Assembly (NCBI GenBank): GCA_022826485.1 | Contig: JAJDUU010000035.1 | Span: 124,001-188,000, forward strand | Direction: 5' to 3' | Source of the DNA: Chloroflexota bacterium | GTDB lineage: Bacteria > Chloroflexota > UBA11872 | Length of the DNA: 64,000 bases | Shown here: positions 43,318 through 53,216 of the stretch, piece by piece | Numbering within the stretch: the first letter of the stretch is position 1 | How the letters are laid out: each line of letters starts with the position of its first letter | Notes under the pieces: generated by a model | What the model was told of the DNA's origin: nothing | Seen by the model: only the letters and a program-made list of their open reading frames with translations | Databases searched by the model: none | Made by a program: the position numbers and the translations under genes

Positions 43318-44763
43318 ATGACCCCCGACCGCCCGAACATCCTCTGGTACTGCACCGACCAGCAGCGGTTTGACACCGTTGGCGCGCTGGGGAATCCGCA
43401 CGTTCGGACGCCGAATCTCGACCGCTTCGTGGGCCAATCGGTGGCGTTCACGCATGCCTACTGCCAGAGCCCGATCTGCACGCCCAGCCGCGCCAGCTTC
43501 CTTACCGGCATGTATCCCAGCCGGGTCCGCAATGCGCGCAATGGCAACGCGGTGGTGCCGCCGGAGACCGCTGAGCGACTGGTCACGCGGGCGCTGGCCG
43601 ACGCCGGCTACGACGGCGGGCTGGTGGGCAAGCTGCACCTGGCCGGCGCGGCGACGGCGCAGGAGCCGCGCGTGGACGATGGCTACCGCGTCTTCGAGTA
43701 CAGCCACGCCCCGCGCAACGACTGGCCGCCGGCCGAGCACGACTATGCCCGCTGGCTGCACGAGAAGGGCCATGATCCGGCGGAGCTGCTCAACGCGCCG
43801 GCGGGCTACGGCGGGCTGATTGCGCCCACGCCCGAGCGTGACAACGTGCCGCCGGAGCTGCACCAAACGACCTGGTGCACCGAGCGCGCCATCGACTTCA
43901 TCAGCAGCGACCGTGACCCTGACACGCCGTGGTTCCTCTCGGTGAATCCCTACGACCCGCACCCGCCCTACAACCCGCCCTGGGAGTTCTACCGCCGCTA
44001 CGATCCGTCGGCGCTGCCCGGACCGCTGTTTCGTGCGAGCGATCTCGAGACCCAGGGCCGCCTGACCCGCGCCGGCGTGGACTTCCAGAGCGAGTCGCAG
44101 CATCCCGACGACTTCCGCGCGCGCGAGGTCCAGGCCGCCTACTACGCCATGATCGAGCTGGTCGACGAGCAATTCGGGCGGCTGCTCGACGCGCTGGAGA
44201 CGGCGGGCCAGGCGGAGAACACCGTCGTCATCTTCACCAGCGATCACGGCGAGTCGGCGGGCGACCACGGGCTTACCCAGAAAGGCTGCCGCTTCTTCGA
44301 CGGCCTCACGCGCGTGCCGCTCATCTGGCGCTGGCCGGGTCGCTTCGTCGCCGGGCTGCGCAGCGACGCGCTGGTGGAGCTCACGGACATTGCGCCCACT
44401 CTGCTGGAGATCGCGGGGCTGCCCGTGCCCGAGGAGACGCAGGGCCGCTCGCTGCTGCCGATCCTGCGCGGCGCGGCGCCGTCAGATGTGCATCGGGACT
44501 TCGTGCGCTGCGAGTACCTCGACGCGGTGGACTTTCCGGGCCACACCCGCGCCACGATGTATCGCAACCGCCGCTGGAAGCTGAACGTTTACCACAACCA
44601 CGGGCTGGGCGAGCTCTACGACATGCAGGCCGATCCGCACGAGTTCGACAACCTGTGGGACAGCCCGGACCACCGCGACGTGCGCGACGAGCTCGTGCAG
44701 GCCAGCTTCAACGCCACGGTCATGGCCCTCGATCCAGGACCACGAAGGACGTCGAGCTTCTAG
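43318..44763 (+). CDS. Sulfatase (type I, formylglycine-dependent)
   Basis: A 481-aa alkaline-phosphatase-superfamily hydrolase that removes sulfate from organic esters. The formylglycine motif C54-T-P-S-R58 is intact. Metal ligands begin at NILWYCTDQQR near the start, and SDHGESAGDHGL provides the later Asp/His pair. No signal peptide is visible, so it is probably cytoplasmic. The maturase (anSME or FGE) is not nearby. Freed sulfate could feed the assimilation cluster at 12-20 kb, though the genes are distant. Confidence 0.88.
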   Translation: MTPDRPNILWYCTDQQRFDTVGALGNPHVRTPNLDRFVGQSVAFTHAYCQSPICTPSRASFLTGMYPSRVRNARNGNAVVPPETAERLVTRALADAGYDGGLVGKLHLAGAATAQEPRVDDGYRVFEYSHAPRNDWPPAEHDYARWLHEKGHDPAELLNAPAGYGGLIAPTPERDNVPPELHQTTWCTERAIDFISSDRDPDTPWFLSVNPYDPHPPYNPPWEFYRRYDPSALPGPLFRASDLETQGRLTRAGVDFQSESQHPDDFRAREVQAAYYAMIELVDEQFGRLLDALETAGQAENTVVIFTSDHGESAGDHGLTQKGCRFFDGLTRVPLIWRWPGRFVAGLRSDALVELTDIAPTLLEIAGLPVPEETQGRSLLPILRGAAPSDVHRDFVRCEYLDAVDFPGHTRATMYRNRRWKLNVYHNHGLGELYDMQADPHEFDNLWDSPDHRDVRDELVQASFNATVMALDPGPRRTSSF

Positions 44764-45081
44764 CTAGGGCCGCGGCGCCATGACCACCAGCAGCCGCGCG
44801 CGGTCGCCGGTCTCATTTGTCACGCCATGGTCGGAGCCGGCCGGCGCCCAGACGGCGTTTCCGGGACCTGCCGTCTGCCGCTCGCCGTCCACCTCGAACG
44901 TCGGCGTCCCGTCAATCACGTAGTAGACCTTGTCGGAGGCGGCGTGGGCGTGGACGCGCTGGGCCTGCCCCGGCTCCAGGCAGTAGACATCGCAGAACAT
45001 CCGCTCCGACTCGAACAGGTTGTTCTTGGCCATCTTGGCGGCGGCAAAGTCGCTGTGGCGATCAACGTGGTGCACGTGCAT
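44764..45081 (-). CDS. Cupin-domain protein
   Basis: A 105-aa single cupin. Motif 1 (EPGQAQRVHAHAASDKVYYV) supplies His-x-His and a downstream acidic position, and motif 2 lies at GPGNAVWAPAGSDHGVTN. The ATG at 45081 is chosen because GGGAG lies about 7 bases upstream; an ATG four codons earlier also exists. It ends directly against the sulfatase stop. Function is not determined; small cupins can be isomerases, dioxygenases or sensors. Confidence 0.8.
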   Translation of the reverse strand: MHVHHVDRHSDFAAAKMAKNNLFESERMFCDVYCLEPGQAQRVHAHAASDKVYYVIDGTPTFEVDGERQTAGPGNAVWAPAGSDHGVTNETGDRARLLVVMAPRP

Positions 45082-45143
45082 GGCGTCTCCCATTCGGCGG
45101 GGTATCGAGCGGCAGCGTAGCGTCGGCGAAGCGTGCTCGCCGC

Positions 45144-46445
45144 CTAGGCCGGCAGCTCCGGTCCGGCGGTTACCAGGGTGTAGGCCTCGGGATCGAGCAG
45201 CCGCGCCGCCGCCTGCTGCACGTCGTCCACCGTCACCGCCTCGACGATGCCGGGATAGCGCTCGAGATAGTCGAGCCCCAGGCCGAAGTTCTCGATCGTC
45301 AGCAGCATGCCGGCGATGCCGCCGTTGCGCTCCAGCCGCAGCGGCAGCGAGCCGATCATGGCCTGCTTGGTCAGCCGCAGCTCCTCGTCGGTCGGCGGCT
45401 CGTCCATCAGGCGGCGCGCCTCGGCCAGCCCGCTGGTGACGGCCTTGGCGACGTTCACCGGGTTGACACCCGCGCGAATTGTCCAGGGCATGCGCGCGTG
45501 GGCCGCCTCGGCGTGGCTGGTGGCGTGATAGGCCAGCCCCTGGGCGTCCCGCACGTTGGCGCCGATGCGCCCGCCGAGCCCCAGTTGCCCCAGGATGTAG
45601 TTGCCAATCATGACCGGGAAATACGCGGCATCCAGCCGCCGGACGCCGGGCCAGCCGAGCGTGAACTCGGTCTGCGTCTTGCCCGCCATGCTCAGGTCCT
45701 CGCGCACGCCGCCGCCCGTGGTCGCGGCGGTGTCGAATTCGCGGATGGCCTCGCGCTGACGCTGGGCTGTGCCCGAGCCCGATCCGCGCCAGTCCTCGAA
45801 GTAGCGCGCCGCCAGGTCGCGCACGGCGTCGGGCGTCACCGCGCCGACCACCGCCAGCACCAGCGATTTCGGGTCGTAGGACGCGGCGTGAAAGTCCCGC
45901 ACGTCGTCCGGCGCGAGGGCGCGCATGGTCTCGGCATAGCCCTCGTCGGGGCGGCCGTAGGGATTGTCGCGGCCGAACAGCAACTCGCGGAAGCGGCGAT
46001 CGGCCAGCGCGCCGGGGTTGTTCTCCACGTGCGCGATCCCGGTCAGCGCCTGGTCGCGCAGACGTTGGACCTCGTCGTCGGGGAAGGTGGCATTGCGCAG
46101 GCCGTCCGCGGCCAGGCGCAGCAGCACGTCCAGGTCCTCGGCCAGCGCGCGGCCGCTGAAGCTGCCGGACTCGATGCCGGCGCCGAAATTGAGCGCCGCG
46201 CCCACGTCGTCGAGCTCGGCGCTGAAGTCCATGAAAGACCGCGTCGCCGTGCCCCGGTTGAGGCCGTCGGCGGTCAACCCCGCCAGGCCGCAGTCGGCCT
46301 CGGATTCCAGGATGGCCCCCGCCGCGTGCTGCGCGGCCACGGCCACCGACGGCGACGACGGGTTGGGATAGACCAGCAGCACGATGCCGTTGGCCAGGGT
46401 GGCCCGCGCCACCGTGTCGGGGCCGAGCGACCGACCGTCCGTCAC
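45144..46445 (-). CDS. M16 peptidase-like protein, inactive-type subunit
   Basis: A 433-aa member of the M16 (insulinase/processing peptidase) family. The N-terminal half has the fold but no HxxEH zinc motif: the place is taken by DCGLAGLTADGLNRG. The arginine-tyrosine-like region of the C-terminal half is retained. It starts at GTG 46445 inside the upstream stop (GTGA), so it is translated together with the catalytic partner. Two-subunit M16B peptidases consist of one active and one inactive chain, which fits exactly. Confidence 0.87.
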   Translation of the reverse strand: MTDGRSLGPDTVARATLANGIVLLVYPNPSSPSVAVAAQHAAGAILESEADCGLAGLTADGLNRGTATRSFMDFSAELDDVGAALNFGAGIESGSFSGRALAEDLDVLLRLAADGLRNATFPDDEVQRLRDQALTGIAHVENNPGALADRRFRELLFGRDNPYGRPDEGYAETMRALAPDDVRDFHAASYDPKSLVLAVVGAVTPDAVRDLAARYFEDWRGSGSGTAQRQREAIREFDTAATTGGGVREDLSMAGKTQTEFTLGWPGVRRLDAAYFPVMIGNYILGQLGLGGRIGANVRDAQGLAYHATSHAEAAHARMPWTIRAGVNPVNVAKAVTSGLAEARRLMDEPPTDEELRLTKQAMIGSLPLRLERNGGIAGMLLTIENFGLGLDYLERYPGIVEAVTVDDVQQAAARLLDPEAYTLVTAGPELPA

Positions 46446-47722
46446 GCCCGCGCCGGACCCTCGGGGATGAACCAGCCGGTGGTCCGCCGCTCGGGACGCA
46501 GATAGGTTTGCGCCGCGCGCTGGACGTCCTGCGGCGTGACTTCGGTCAGGCGGTCGGTAAACGTCTGCGCCGCGCGCCAGGTATGCGCGATATCCAGGAA
46601 GCCCAGCCACATCGCCTGCGCCGTCACGCCCTCCAGGCCGATGGCCTGCTTGGCGCGCGCCTGGCGCACGGCCCGGGCGAGCTCGGACGCGTCGGGCGGG
46701 GCGTCCTGCAGGGCTTGGATCTCGGCCGCCACCGCCTCGGCGATCGGCTCGCGGTCGCCGTTGGGCTTCAGCACCACGGTAATCCGGTGCAGGGTGGGAT
46801 CGATGTTGAAGCCGATGTCCGTGCCGACGGCGGCGGCCAGCCCCGACGCCACGAAGCGCCGATAGAGGCGCGAGGTGCGCACGATGCCACCCCCGCCGAA
46901 CGGCCCGCTCTTGGGTCCGGTGAGCAGCGCGTCCAGCACCAGCAGCGCGGGAAGGTCCGGATGCGCAAACTCCGGGATCCGGTGGCCCACGGTCAGGATC
47001 GGGAAGGGTCCCGGATGCCGCACGTCCACCTCGCGCGGGCTCGTCTGCTCGGGTTCTCGCACGTCGAGCGACGGAGGCGGCGTCCGCGCGGGGATGTGTC
47101 CAAAGGCCTTTTCGAGTCGATCGAGCGCCTCGGCCTCGGCGAAATCCCCTGCCATCACCGCTAGCGCGTTGTTGGGCGCGTAGTAGGCCTGGTAGTGCTC
47201 GTACAGCTCGTCGCGGGTCATGCGGTTGAGGTCGGCCTTGCTGCCGATCACGCCGTGGCCGTAGGGATGGGCGGTGAAGACGGCGGCCTCTAGGGCCTCC
47301 GAGAGCAGAAACATGGGCTCCGCCTCGTGGCCCTCGCGCTCCGAGATGATCACGGTGCGCTCGCTGGCCACGTCGTCGGGATCGAAGACGGCGTTGGCCA
47401 TGCGGTCGGACTCGATCCTCAACGGCAGGTCCAGATGCTGTGACGGCACCGTCTCGAAATAGGCGGTCGTATCCTCGGTGGTGAACCCGTTCCAGGTGCC
47501 GCCCACGCCGTTGACCAGGCGGCCGATGTCACCGGGGTTGAGCGTCTCGGTACGCTTGAACAGCATGTGCTCGACCCAGTGGGAGGCGCCGCTCATGCCC
47601 GGCGGCTCGTTGCGCGCGCCGACGCGGTACCACATGACGAAGCTGACCAGGGGGACGGCGTGACTCTCGCGCAGCAGGACTTGAAGTCCGTTGGAGAGAG
47701 TGTGCTCGGCGACGTCGTCCAT
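46442..47722 (-). CDS. M16 zinc peptidase, catalytic subunit
   Basis: A 426-aa M16B peptidase with the inverted zinc motif H48-W-V-E51-H52 and a downstream acidic ligand region (ERTVIISEREGHE). It begins with MDDVAEHTLSNGLQVLLRES. The ATG at 47722 is preferred over one 15 codons upstream. The following gene overlaps by 4 bp and encodes the non-catalytic chain. They probably form a heterodimer that degrades peptides. Confidence 0.9.
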   Translation of the reverse strand: MDDVAEHTLSNGLQVLLRESHAVPLVSFVMWYRVGARNEPPGMSGASHWVEHMLFKRTETLNPGDIGRLVNGVGGTWNGFTTEDTTAYFETVPSQHLDLPLRIESDRMANAVFDPDDVASERTVIISEREGHEAEPMFLLSEALEAAVFTAHPYGHGVIGSKADLNRMTRDELYEHYQAYYAPNNALAVMAGDFAEAEALDRLEKAFGHIPARTPPPSLDVREPEQTSPREVDVRHPGPFPILTVGHRIPEFAHPDLPALLVLDALLTGPKSGPFGGGGIVRTSRLYRRFVASGLAAAVGTDIGFNIDPTLHRITVVLKPNGDREPIAEAVAAEIQALQDAPPDASELARAVRQARAKQAIGLEGVTAQAMWLGFLDIAHTWRAAQTFTDRLTEVTPQDVQRAAQTYLRPERRTTGWFIPEGPARA

Positions 47723-47817
47723 GGGGTGCGATTTACCGCCGAGGGCGGGCCGACGGGATGCTAGCACAGTGATTCATCGTCCCCCCGCCATCCGGAGGCC
47801 GATAGTGGCCCGTCGCC

Positions 47818-47918
47818 GCTCCGTCATTCCGGCGAACGCCGGAATCCAGAACCGGCTCACCGTCGCCGGATCACCACGGCATCGTCATTCCCGCGGAGGC
47901 GGGAATCCAGTCCGGACG
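47818..47918. repeat. Two REP-like hairpins between divergent genes
   Basis: GTCATTCCGGCGAACGCCGG followed by AATCC lies at about 47822-47847. GTCATTCCCGCGGAGGCGGG followed by AATCC lies at about 47884-47910. Both are in the orientation opposite to those at 2.6 and 11.7 kb, in the space between the M16 and zincin genes. Confidence 0.75.
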
Positions 47919-47938
47919 ACTCGCCGCCCATCCACCGG

Positions 47939-48319
47939 ATGTCGCCCATGACCCCCGCCGAGTTCGAGGCGACCGTCCGCGAGGCCATCGCCCTCATTCC
48001 GGCGGGCTTGCGCGATCGCCTCGAAAACGTCGAGGTCGTCGTCGCCGACTGGCCCACGGAGGACGAGCTGGAGAGCGCCGAGGTGCCGCCGGGCTATACG
48101 CTCTTCGGCCTCTACAGCGGCGTGCCGCTCACCGAGCGCACCTCCGGCTATCACATGGTGCTGCCCGACCGCATCACGATCTACCAAGGCCCATTGGAAG
48201 AGGCCTGCCGCGATGTCGACGAGCTCCGCGAAGAGATCCGATCCACGGTGATCCACGAGTTCGCCCACCATTTCGGGCTCTCGGACGACGATTTGATACG
48301 GCTGGGGGAGGGCGGCTGA
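47939..48319 (+). CDS. Zincin_1 family metallopeptidase-like protein
   Basis: A 126-aa protein of the small zincin family (PF06262, DUF1025). The zinc motif HEFAHHFG lies at 106-113, preceded by PDRITIYQGPLEEACRD. The family is widespread in actinobacteria and Chloroflexota, with no proven substrate. An ATG three codons later is an alternative start. The stop is immediately followed by the ATG of the threonine synthase-like gene. Confidence 0.83.
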   Translation: MSPMTPAEFEATVREAIALIPAGLRDRLENVEVVVADWPTEDELESAEVPPGYTLFGLYSGVPLTERTSGYHMVLPDRITIYQGPLEEACRDVDELREEIRSTVIHEFAHHFGLSDDDLIRLGEGG

Positions 48320-49480
48320 ATGGCTGCCGTGACGCTGCGCTGTCCGGCGTGCGCCATCGATGTGCCGTGGAACGCCTCGCTGTTGGCCTGCCGGCGTTGC
48401 GCCGGGCTGCTCGACGCCGCCATGGACCTGCCGAGGTTGACCGACGACATTCAACCGCTCATCGACGAGGGCGCGCCGGGCGTCTGGCGTTACCGACCGG
48501 CGCTGGCGCTGCCCGGCGACGTGCCCCTCCTATCGCTCGGCGAGGGGCGCACGCCGGTGGTGGAGCTTGCCGCGTGGGGCGGCAGCCATGGACTGAGCCA
48601 ATGCCGCGCCAAGCTGGAGTTCATGGCCCCAACCGGGTCGTTCAAGGACCGCGGCGCGGCTCCGGTCATCGCCTCGCTCGAGGCGCAGGGCGTCGCCAAG
48701 ATCGTCGAGGACTCGTCGGGCAACGCGGGCGCCGCCATGGCCGCCTACGCCGCGCGCGCCGGGCTGGCCGCCGACATCTACGTGCCCGCCGCGGCGCCTT
48801 CGGCCAAGCTCGCGCAGATCGCGCAGTACGGTGCCGCGGTGCGTCCCGTGGGAGGAACGCGCGAGGACGTGGCCGACGCGGCGGCCTTCGCCGCGCAGGC
48901 GCCCGGCGCGGCCTACGCCTCGCACAGCCGGCATCCGGCATTTGTCGAAGGAACCAAGACGTTCGTGCTGGAGCTTCTGGAGGCCGGCGTGGACGCATTG
49001 CCGCAACACCTCGTGTTTCCGGTGGGCAACGGCGGCCTGATTCTTGGCGCGCACAAGGCGCTGACCGAGCTGCGGCAAGCCGGCCTGCGGTTTTTGATGC
49101 CGCGCATGCACATCGCCCAGGCCGCGGCCTGTCAGCCGCTGGTTCGGGCGTTCGAGTCGGGCGCCGCCGGGCCGGTGGCCGTGGACCGCCGCCCGACCAT
49201 TGCCGGAGGGATTGACGTCGCCGTGCCGGCCCGCGGCGCAGCCGTGCTACAGGCCGCCCGCGACACCGGCGGCAACGCCGTGGCGGTCCGCGAAGACGAG
49301 ATCGCGGCGACCCGCTCCGCCCTGGCGCGCGACGAGGGCCTGTTCGTCGAAGGCACCTCAGCCGCCGCCTTCGCCGCCGCCGCCAAGCTGCGCGCCCAGG
49401 GTGCAATTGCCGCCGGTGACTCCGTAGTCATCGCCGCCACCGGCAGCGGCCTCAAGGATCCGCCGCAAGAGCCGGCCTAA
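48320..49480 (+). CDS. Threonine synthase-like PLP enzyme
   Basis: A 386-aa fold-type II PLP enzyme. The pyridoxal lysine is K109 in TGSFKDRG. DSSGNAGAAMAAYAARAG gives the cofactor phosphate contacts and FPVGNGGLILG the glycine loop. An N-terminal four-cysteine ribbon (C8, C11, C24, C27) is present, as in many threonine synthases. It converts O-phosphohomoserine to threonine if a true ThrC; related lyases are possible. It is coupled to the zincin gene. Confidence 0.82.
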   Translation: MAAVTLRCPACAIDVPWNASLLACRRCAGLLDAAMDLPRLTDDIQPLIDEGAPGVWRYRPALALPGDVPLLSLGEGRTPVVELAAWGGSHGLSQCRAKLEFMAPTGSFKDRGAAPVIASLEAQGVAKIVEDSSGNAGAAMAAYAARAGLAADIYVPAAAPSAKLAQIAQYGAAVRPVGGTREDVADAAAFAAQAPGAAYASHSRHPAFVEGTKTFVLELLEAGVDALPQHLVFPVGNGGLILGAHKALTELRQAGLRFLMPRMHIAQAAACQPLVRAFESGAAGPVAVDRRPTIAGGIDVAVPARGAAVLQAARDTGGNAVAVREDEIAATRSALARDEGLFVEGTSAAAFAAAAKLRAQGAIAAGDSVVIAATGSGLKDPPQEPA

Positions 49481-49502
49481 TCCGCTCGCGTCCGCCCCGG
49501 AT

Positions 49503-49997
49503 TCAGGAGGCGCGGCGCTTGGCCCGCGCCTTCCGCCGCGCTTGCTTGGCCTCGGGGCTGTGCACCGCCTCATGCGCCGCGATCAGATCCTCCGGGGTCA
49601 CTCGCGCCACGGCCTCGCCGATCACGTCCAGCGCCGCGTCGTCGGCGCGCCGGAAGCGCACGCACGACTTGCCCATGTTCAGCTTCTTGCCCGATTCCGC
49701 GTAGGCCGCCACGAACCAGTCCGTCAGCTCCTGGCTGGCGTAGAGCCCATGCAGATAGACCGAGATGTGCCGCTTCTGCGACGCTAGGGCCACCGAGCCC
49801 AGCGCCTGGCCGTTGTAGGTGTTGGGAAAGCGTTCCAGCGGAATCGCGTAGCCGATCATCCCGTACTGCATGGTCTCCTCGAACCCGTCGGGCAGGCTGG
49901 CCAGAATCGCCTCGCGCACCCGCGCCACGTCCGCCCGCCGGTCGTCCGGCAACTCGGCCAGGTACTGCTCGACCGTCGTCGCCTTACTGGAAACCAT
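49503..49997 (-). CDS. DUF1801 family protein
   Basis: A 164-aa YdhG-like protein. Pattern: VEQYLAELPDDRRADVARVR, FEETMQYGMIGYAIPL, VALASQKRHISVYLHGLY, and MGKSCVRFRRADDAALDVI, all typical of DUF1801. The tail is Arg/Lys/Ala-rich. Function is unknown. It is convergent to the threonine synthase-like gene. Confidence 0.85.
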   Translation of the reverse strand: MVSSKATTVEQYLAELPDDRRADVARVREAILASLPDGFEETMQYGMIGYAIPLERFPNTYNGQALGSVALASQKRHISVYLHGLYASQELTDWFVAAYAESGKKLNMGKSCVRFRRADDAALDVIGEAVARVTPEDLIAAHEAVHSPEAKQARRKARAKRRAS

Positions 49998-50242
49998 GCG
50001 CTCGTTCCGTCCGGGTCAGGCGTGCAATGCCGCGACTATGTGGGCTGAATAGCGTAACGCTCGCGGGTTCGGCAAGAGCCGAACCCAGCGTCATCGCCGG
50101 GCTTGGCCGGCGTCACAGTCACCGCCATTCGGCCAATCGAGTGCGATACTGCCGCGGTGCGCTTGCTTTGCCTTGCGGCACGCCGCGCCACCTTGTCAGA
50201 CGCCGTGATCCCGCCAAGACCGCGACCCATTCGGAGAATGCC

Positions 50243-51931
50243 ATGGCCGTTATGAGCGGCGGCGAGGCGCTGGTCGAATCCCTCGTCCGTGAAGGCGTGG
50301 AGGTCATCTTCGGCATTCCGGGCATCCACATGTCCGGCATCATGGCCGCCCTGCGGGATGACTCCCGCATCCGCATGATCACCACCCGCCACGAGGCGGC
50401 TGCCAGCCACATGGCCGACGGCTATGCCCGCGTCTCCGGCAATCCGGGCGTCGTCCTCGTCGTGCCAGGCGCCGGGGTGTACAACGCCGCCAGCGGCCTG
50501 GCCACCGCCTACGCCCGCTCCTCGCCAGTCCTCGCCATCGCCGGCCAGATCCCGCGCGGCCAGATCGGAGGAGGCTCAGGCAGCCATCACGAAGTTCTGG
50601 ACCAGGGATCCATCCTGGAGCCCGTCATCAAGTGGCGGCGGCAGGCGCTCACGCCACGCGAGATCCCGGACGCCGTCTCCGAAGCCTTCCGCCAGATGCG
50701 CGCCGGCCGACCCCGCCCCACGCTGATCGAAATCCCGCCCGAGGCCGGTGTCGAGCGCGACGATGTCGAGCTGCACGACCCGGCGCCGGTTTCGCGCCTC
50801 GTGCCTGGCGCCGACCAGTTGCGCGAGGCCGCCCGCGTCATCGCGGCGTCTCGCCTGCCCCTCATCTACGCCGGCGGCGGCGTGGCCCTCTCGGACGCCG
50901 AATCCGCCCTCGTGGCCCTGGCCGAAGCCACCAACATCCCGGTCATCACCTCCAGCGGCGGCAAGGGCGCCATCCCCGACCGCCACCCGCTCGCCTACGG
51001 TTCGTGCTTCGCCCCCTGGGGCGAGCACGACGAGATGAACGAGCTCTACGAGGTGATGCAGGCCGCCGACGTCGTCATCGGCATCGGCGCTCGCTTCTCG
51101 CTGGGCAATCCCGCCGGCGAGGCCTCCACGCTGATCAATATCAACATCGACGAGGACGATCTCACCCGGGTCCAGGCCAACACGCTACCGCTGCACGGCG
51201 ACGCCAGGGCCACCATCGAAGCCCTGCTCCCCATCCTGCGCGCGGCCGACGCCGGCGACCGCCCCTCGCCGGTGGAAGCCGTCGTCGCTGCCCGCCGCCT
51301 TATCGCCTACGCCGACATCCGACGCCAGGAGCCGCAATACCCGATCCTCGAAACCATGCAACGCAGCATTCCCGAGGACACCCACATCGTCTGGGACGTC
51401 ACCCAGTTTGGCTACTACGCTCGCACCCACTATCAGGTGAATTGCCCCAAGACCTTTATCGACTCCGGCTACTCCTTCAACCTTGGGTTCGGTTTCCCTA
51501 CCGCCCTGGGTGCCAAGGTGGCGCACCCCGACCGCCAGGTGCTCTGCGTCAGCGGCGACGGCGGCTTCCTGTTCAATGCGGCTGAGCTCGCCACGGCCGT
51601 GCAATACGGGATAAACGTGGTCACCGTCGTCTTCCGCGACGACGCCTACGGCAACGTCGCGCGCGACCTGGATGAGCTATTCGGCGGCACCTACGAAACG
51701 GACCTGCACAACCCGGACCTCGTCGCGTTCACCGAGTCCTTCGGCGCCGTCGCCCTGCGAGCCGGCGAGCCCGCGGAGCTGGAAACCCTGCTCCCCCAGG
51801 CTCTCGCATGCCAGGCCCCCGTGGTCATCGACGTCCCCGTCGGTCACATGCCGCTGCCGCGCGCCAAGTTCATGGCGGCCCTCCCGTCACTCCCGTGGAC
51901 TCGCCCCCAGGACGGCCTGATTCCAGGCTGA
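50243..51931 (+). CDS. Thiamine-diphosphate enzyme, acetolactate synthase-like
   Basis: A 562-aa three-domain ThDP enzyme. The N-terminal Pyr domain starts with SGGEALVESLVREGVEVIFG and has the catalytic Glu in TTRHEAAASHMADGYAR. A central Rossmann-like domain follows, then the C-terminal PP domain with GDGGFLFNAAELATAVQYGI ending in the VVFRDDAYGN part of the ThDP motif. The ATG at 50243 is preceded by GGAG. The substrate is uncertain: no small regulatory subunit or ilv genes are adjacent, so a catabolic decarboxylase or lyase is as likely as acetolactate synthase. Confidence 0.85.
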   Translation: MAVMSGGEALVESLVREGVEVIFGIPGIHMSGIMAALRDDSRIRMITTRHEAAASHMADGYARVSGNPGVVLVVPGAGVYNAASGLATAYARSSPVLAIAGQIPRGQIGGGSGSHHEVLDQGSILEPVIKWRRQALTPREIPDAVSEAFRQMRAGRPRPTLIEIPPEAGVERDDVELHDPAPVSRLVPGADQLREAARVIAASRLPLIYAGGGVALSDAESALVALAEATNIPVITSSGGKGAIPDRHPLAYGSCFAPWGEHDEMNELYEVMQAADVVIGIGARFSLGNPAGEASTLININIDEDDLTRVQANTLPLHGDARATIEALLPILRAADAGDRPSPVEAVVAARRLIAYADIRRQEPQYPILETMQRSIPEDTHIVWDVTQFGYYARTHYQVNCPKTFIDSGYSFNLGFGFPTALGAKVAHPDRQVLCVSGDGGFLFNAAELATAVQYGINVVTVVFRDDAYGNVARDLDELFGGTYETDLHNPDLVAFTESFGAVALRAGEPAELETLLPQALACQAPVVIDVPVGHMPLPRAKFMAALPSLPWTRPQDGLIPG

Positions 51932-51997
51932 GCGTCAGGCGCGGGCCTGTCGGCGCAACCACGGACCCACCGCGCCATGCAACGTGGTCCGGTGGGC

Positions 51998-53128
51998 TTA
52001 GCGACGAGCGGTGGCGGCCTCGGGGTGCGGCAGCGGGCGGTGGTCGTCGACGGGATATTGCTCGAAGAGCCGGCCCCAGGGTCCACGGAGAGCATCAGCC
52101 GCTCGCCGCCGACCGTGCACGTTCCACCAGTAGACGTCGTGATAGGCGCGCGACGCCGCGTAGGACCAGGGCGCGATCACGGTGCGCAGCAACAGCCGCT
52201 CCAGGGGCTTCAGCGGTCCCCAATAGATGAGCTTTTGGCCGCGGCTGGCAAAGGTCTCGCGCGCGGTGCGGGCCTGCCAGCGCACGGCATCGGGATCGAC
52301 GCCGACGACTTCGATCTCGCGCGCGTCGGCGGTGCCCAGGCCGGCTTCGTGCGCCAGCCGCAGGAACGGAATCTCAAACGGGTCCAGGCCCATCAGCCGG
52401 GCGATGGTGGCGTCCACGGCGACCTGATCGGCGCCCGCCAGCATCAAGCCACGCTCGTAGACGTCCATGCAGCGCGGGCCGGGGCCTTCGCCGATGAAGG
52501 TGCCGTCCACGACGGCGAAGACGCCCTTGTGGATCTCTTTCTGAATGGTCAGCAGGTCCACCAGGGTCTCGTGAATCGTGGCGTGGCAGAAGTGGCGCTT
52601 CTCGAAGAGCAGGCCGCCAAACGCGTTCTTCATGGCGCCGGTGATGGTGGTGAAGACGTGCGTCTTCATGGTCGGCAGGTGGATGATGTTCGTGCCGATG
52701 AGGCGCTCGGGAATGCGCACGCCTTCCGGATACACGTCGTGCAACGTGAGCATCCGGCCCTGTGGCTCATAGCGCACCCAGCGCTCGTCCTCGTAGAGAT
52801 GCACGTTGCGCACGCCGTGCGCCGCCAGCACCGGGCGGTGCTTGTTGACGCGCTCGCCCACGCGGGCGCTGACCACCACCGTGCGGTTGTGCGCGCCGAA
52901 GAGGGTCTCCACCGGGAAGCCGTCGGCCAGCAGCGTGCGGGTGACGCCGTCGAGCTGCCAGGGCGCGGTGGAGCAGGCGGGGTACCAGTGGTGCCAGGAG
53001 ACGTTGATCTTGAGCGCGGTCTCGACATCCGGGTTCAGGTGGTCGCGATACCCGGCGCGGCGCATGGCGTCGGCGATGTCGTCGAGAACCGACTCGGGCT
53101 GCGTGCGAACCAGTGCGACGGTGCTCAC
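51998..53128 (-). CDS. DUF362 domain-containing protein
   Basis: A 376-aa protein of the DUF362 family. It has ALVRTQPESVLDDIADAMRR, LKINVSWHHWYPACSTAP, and later IHLPTMKTHVFTTITGAMKN with AVVDGTFIGEGPGPR. Some members are fused to ferredoxins; this one has no cysteine cluster. Function is unknown. It stands alone. Confidence 0.83.
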   Translation of the reverse strand: MSTVALVRTQPESVLDDIADAMRRAGYRDHLNPDVETALKINVSWHHWYPACSTAPWQLDGVTRTLLADGFPVETLFGAHNRTVVVSARVGERVNKHRPVLAAHGVRNVHLYEDERWVRYEPQGRMLTLHDVYPEGVRIPERLIGTNIIHLPTMKTHVFTTITGAMKNAFGGLLFEKRHFCHATIHETLVDLLTIQKEIHKGVFAVVDGTFIGEGPGPRCMDVYERGLMLAGADQVAVDATIARLMGLDPFEIPFLRLAHEAGLGTADAREIEVVGVDPDAVRWQARTARETFASRGQKLIYWGPLKPLERLLLRTVIAPWSYAASRAYHDVYWWNVHGRRRAADALRGPWGRLFEQYPVDDHRPLPHPEAATARR

Positions 53129-53216
53129 AGCAATGTCAACCCGAGGCGATCCGATAAAGGAATGGCATACCGGGTTGGTCCGGTCCCTTCTCCCCTTGTG
53201 GTGACGTTTGCGTAAC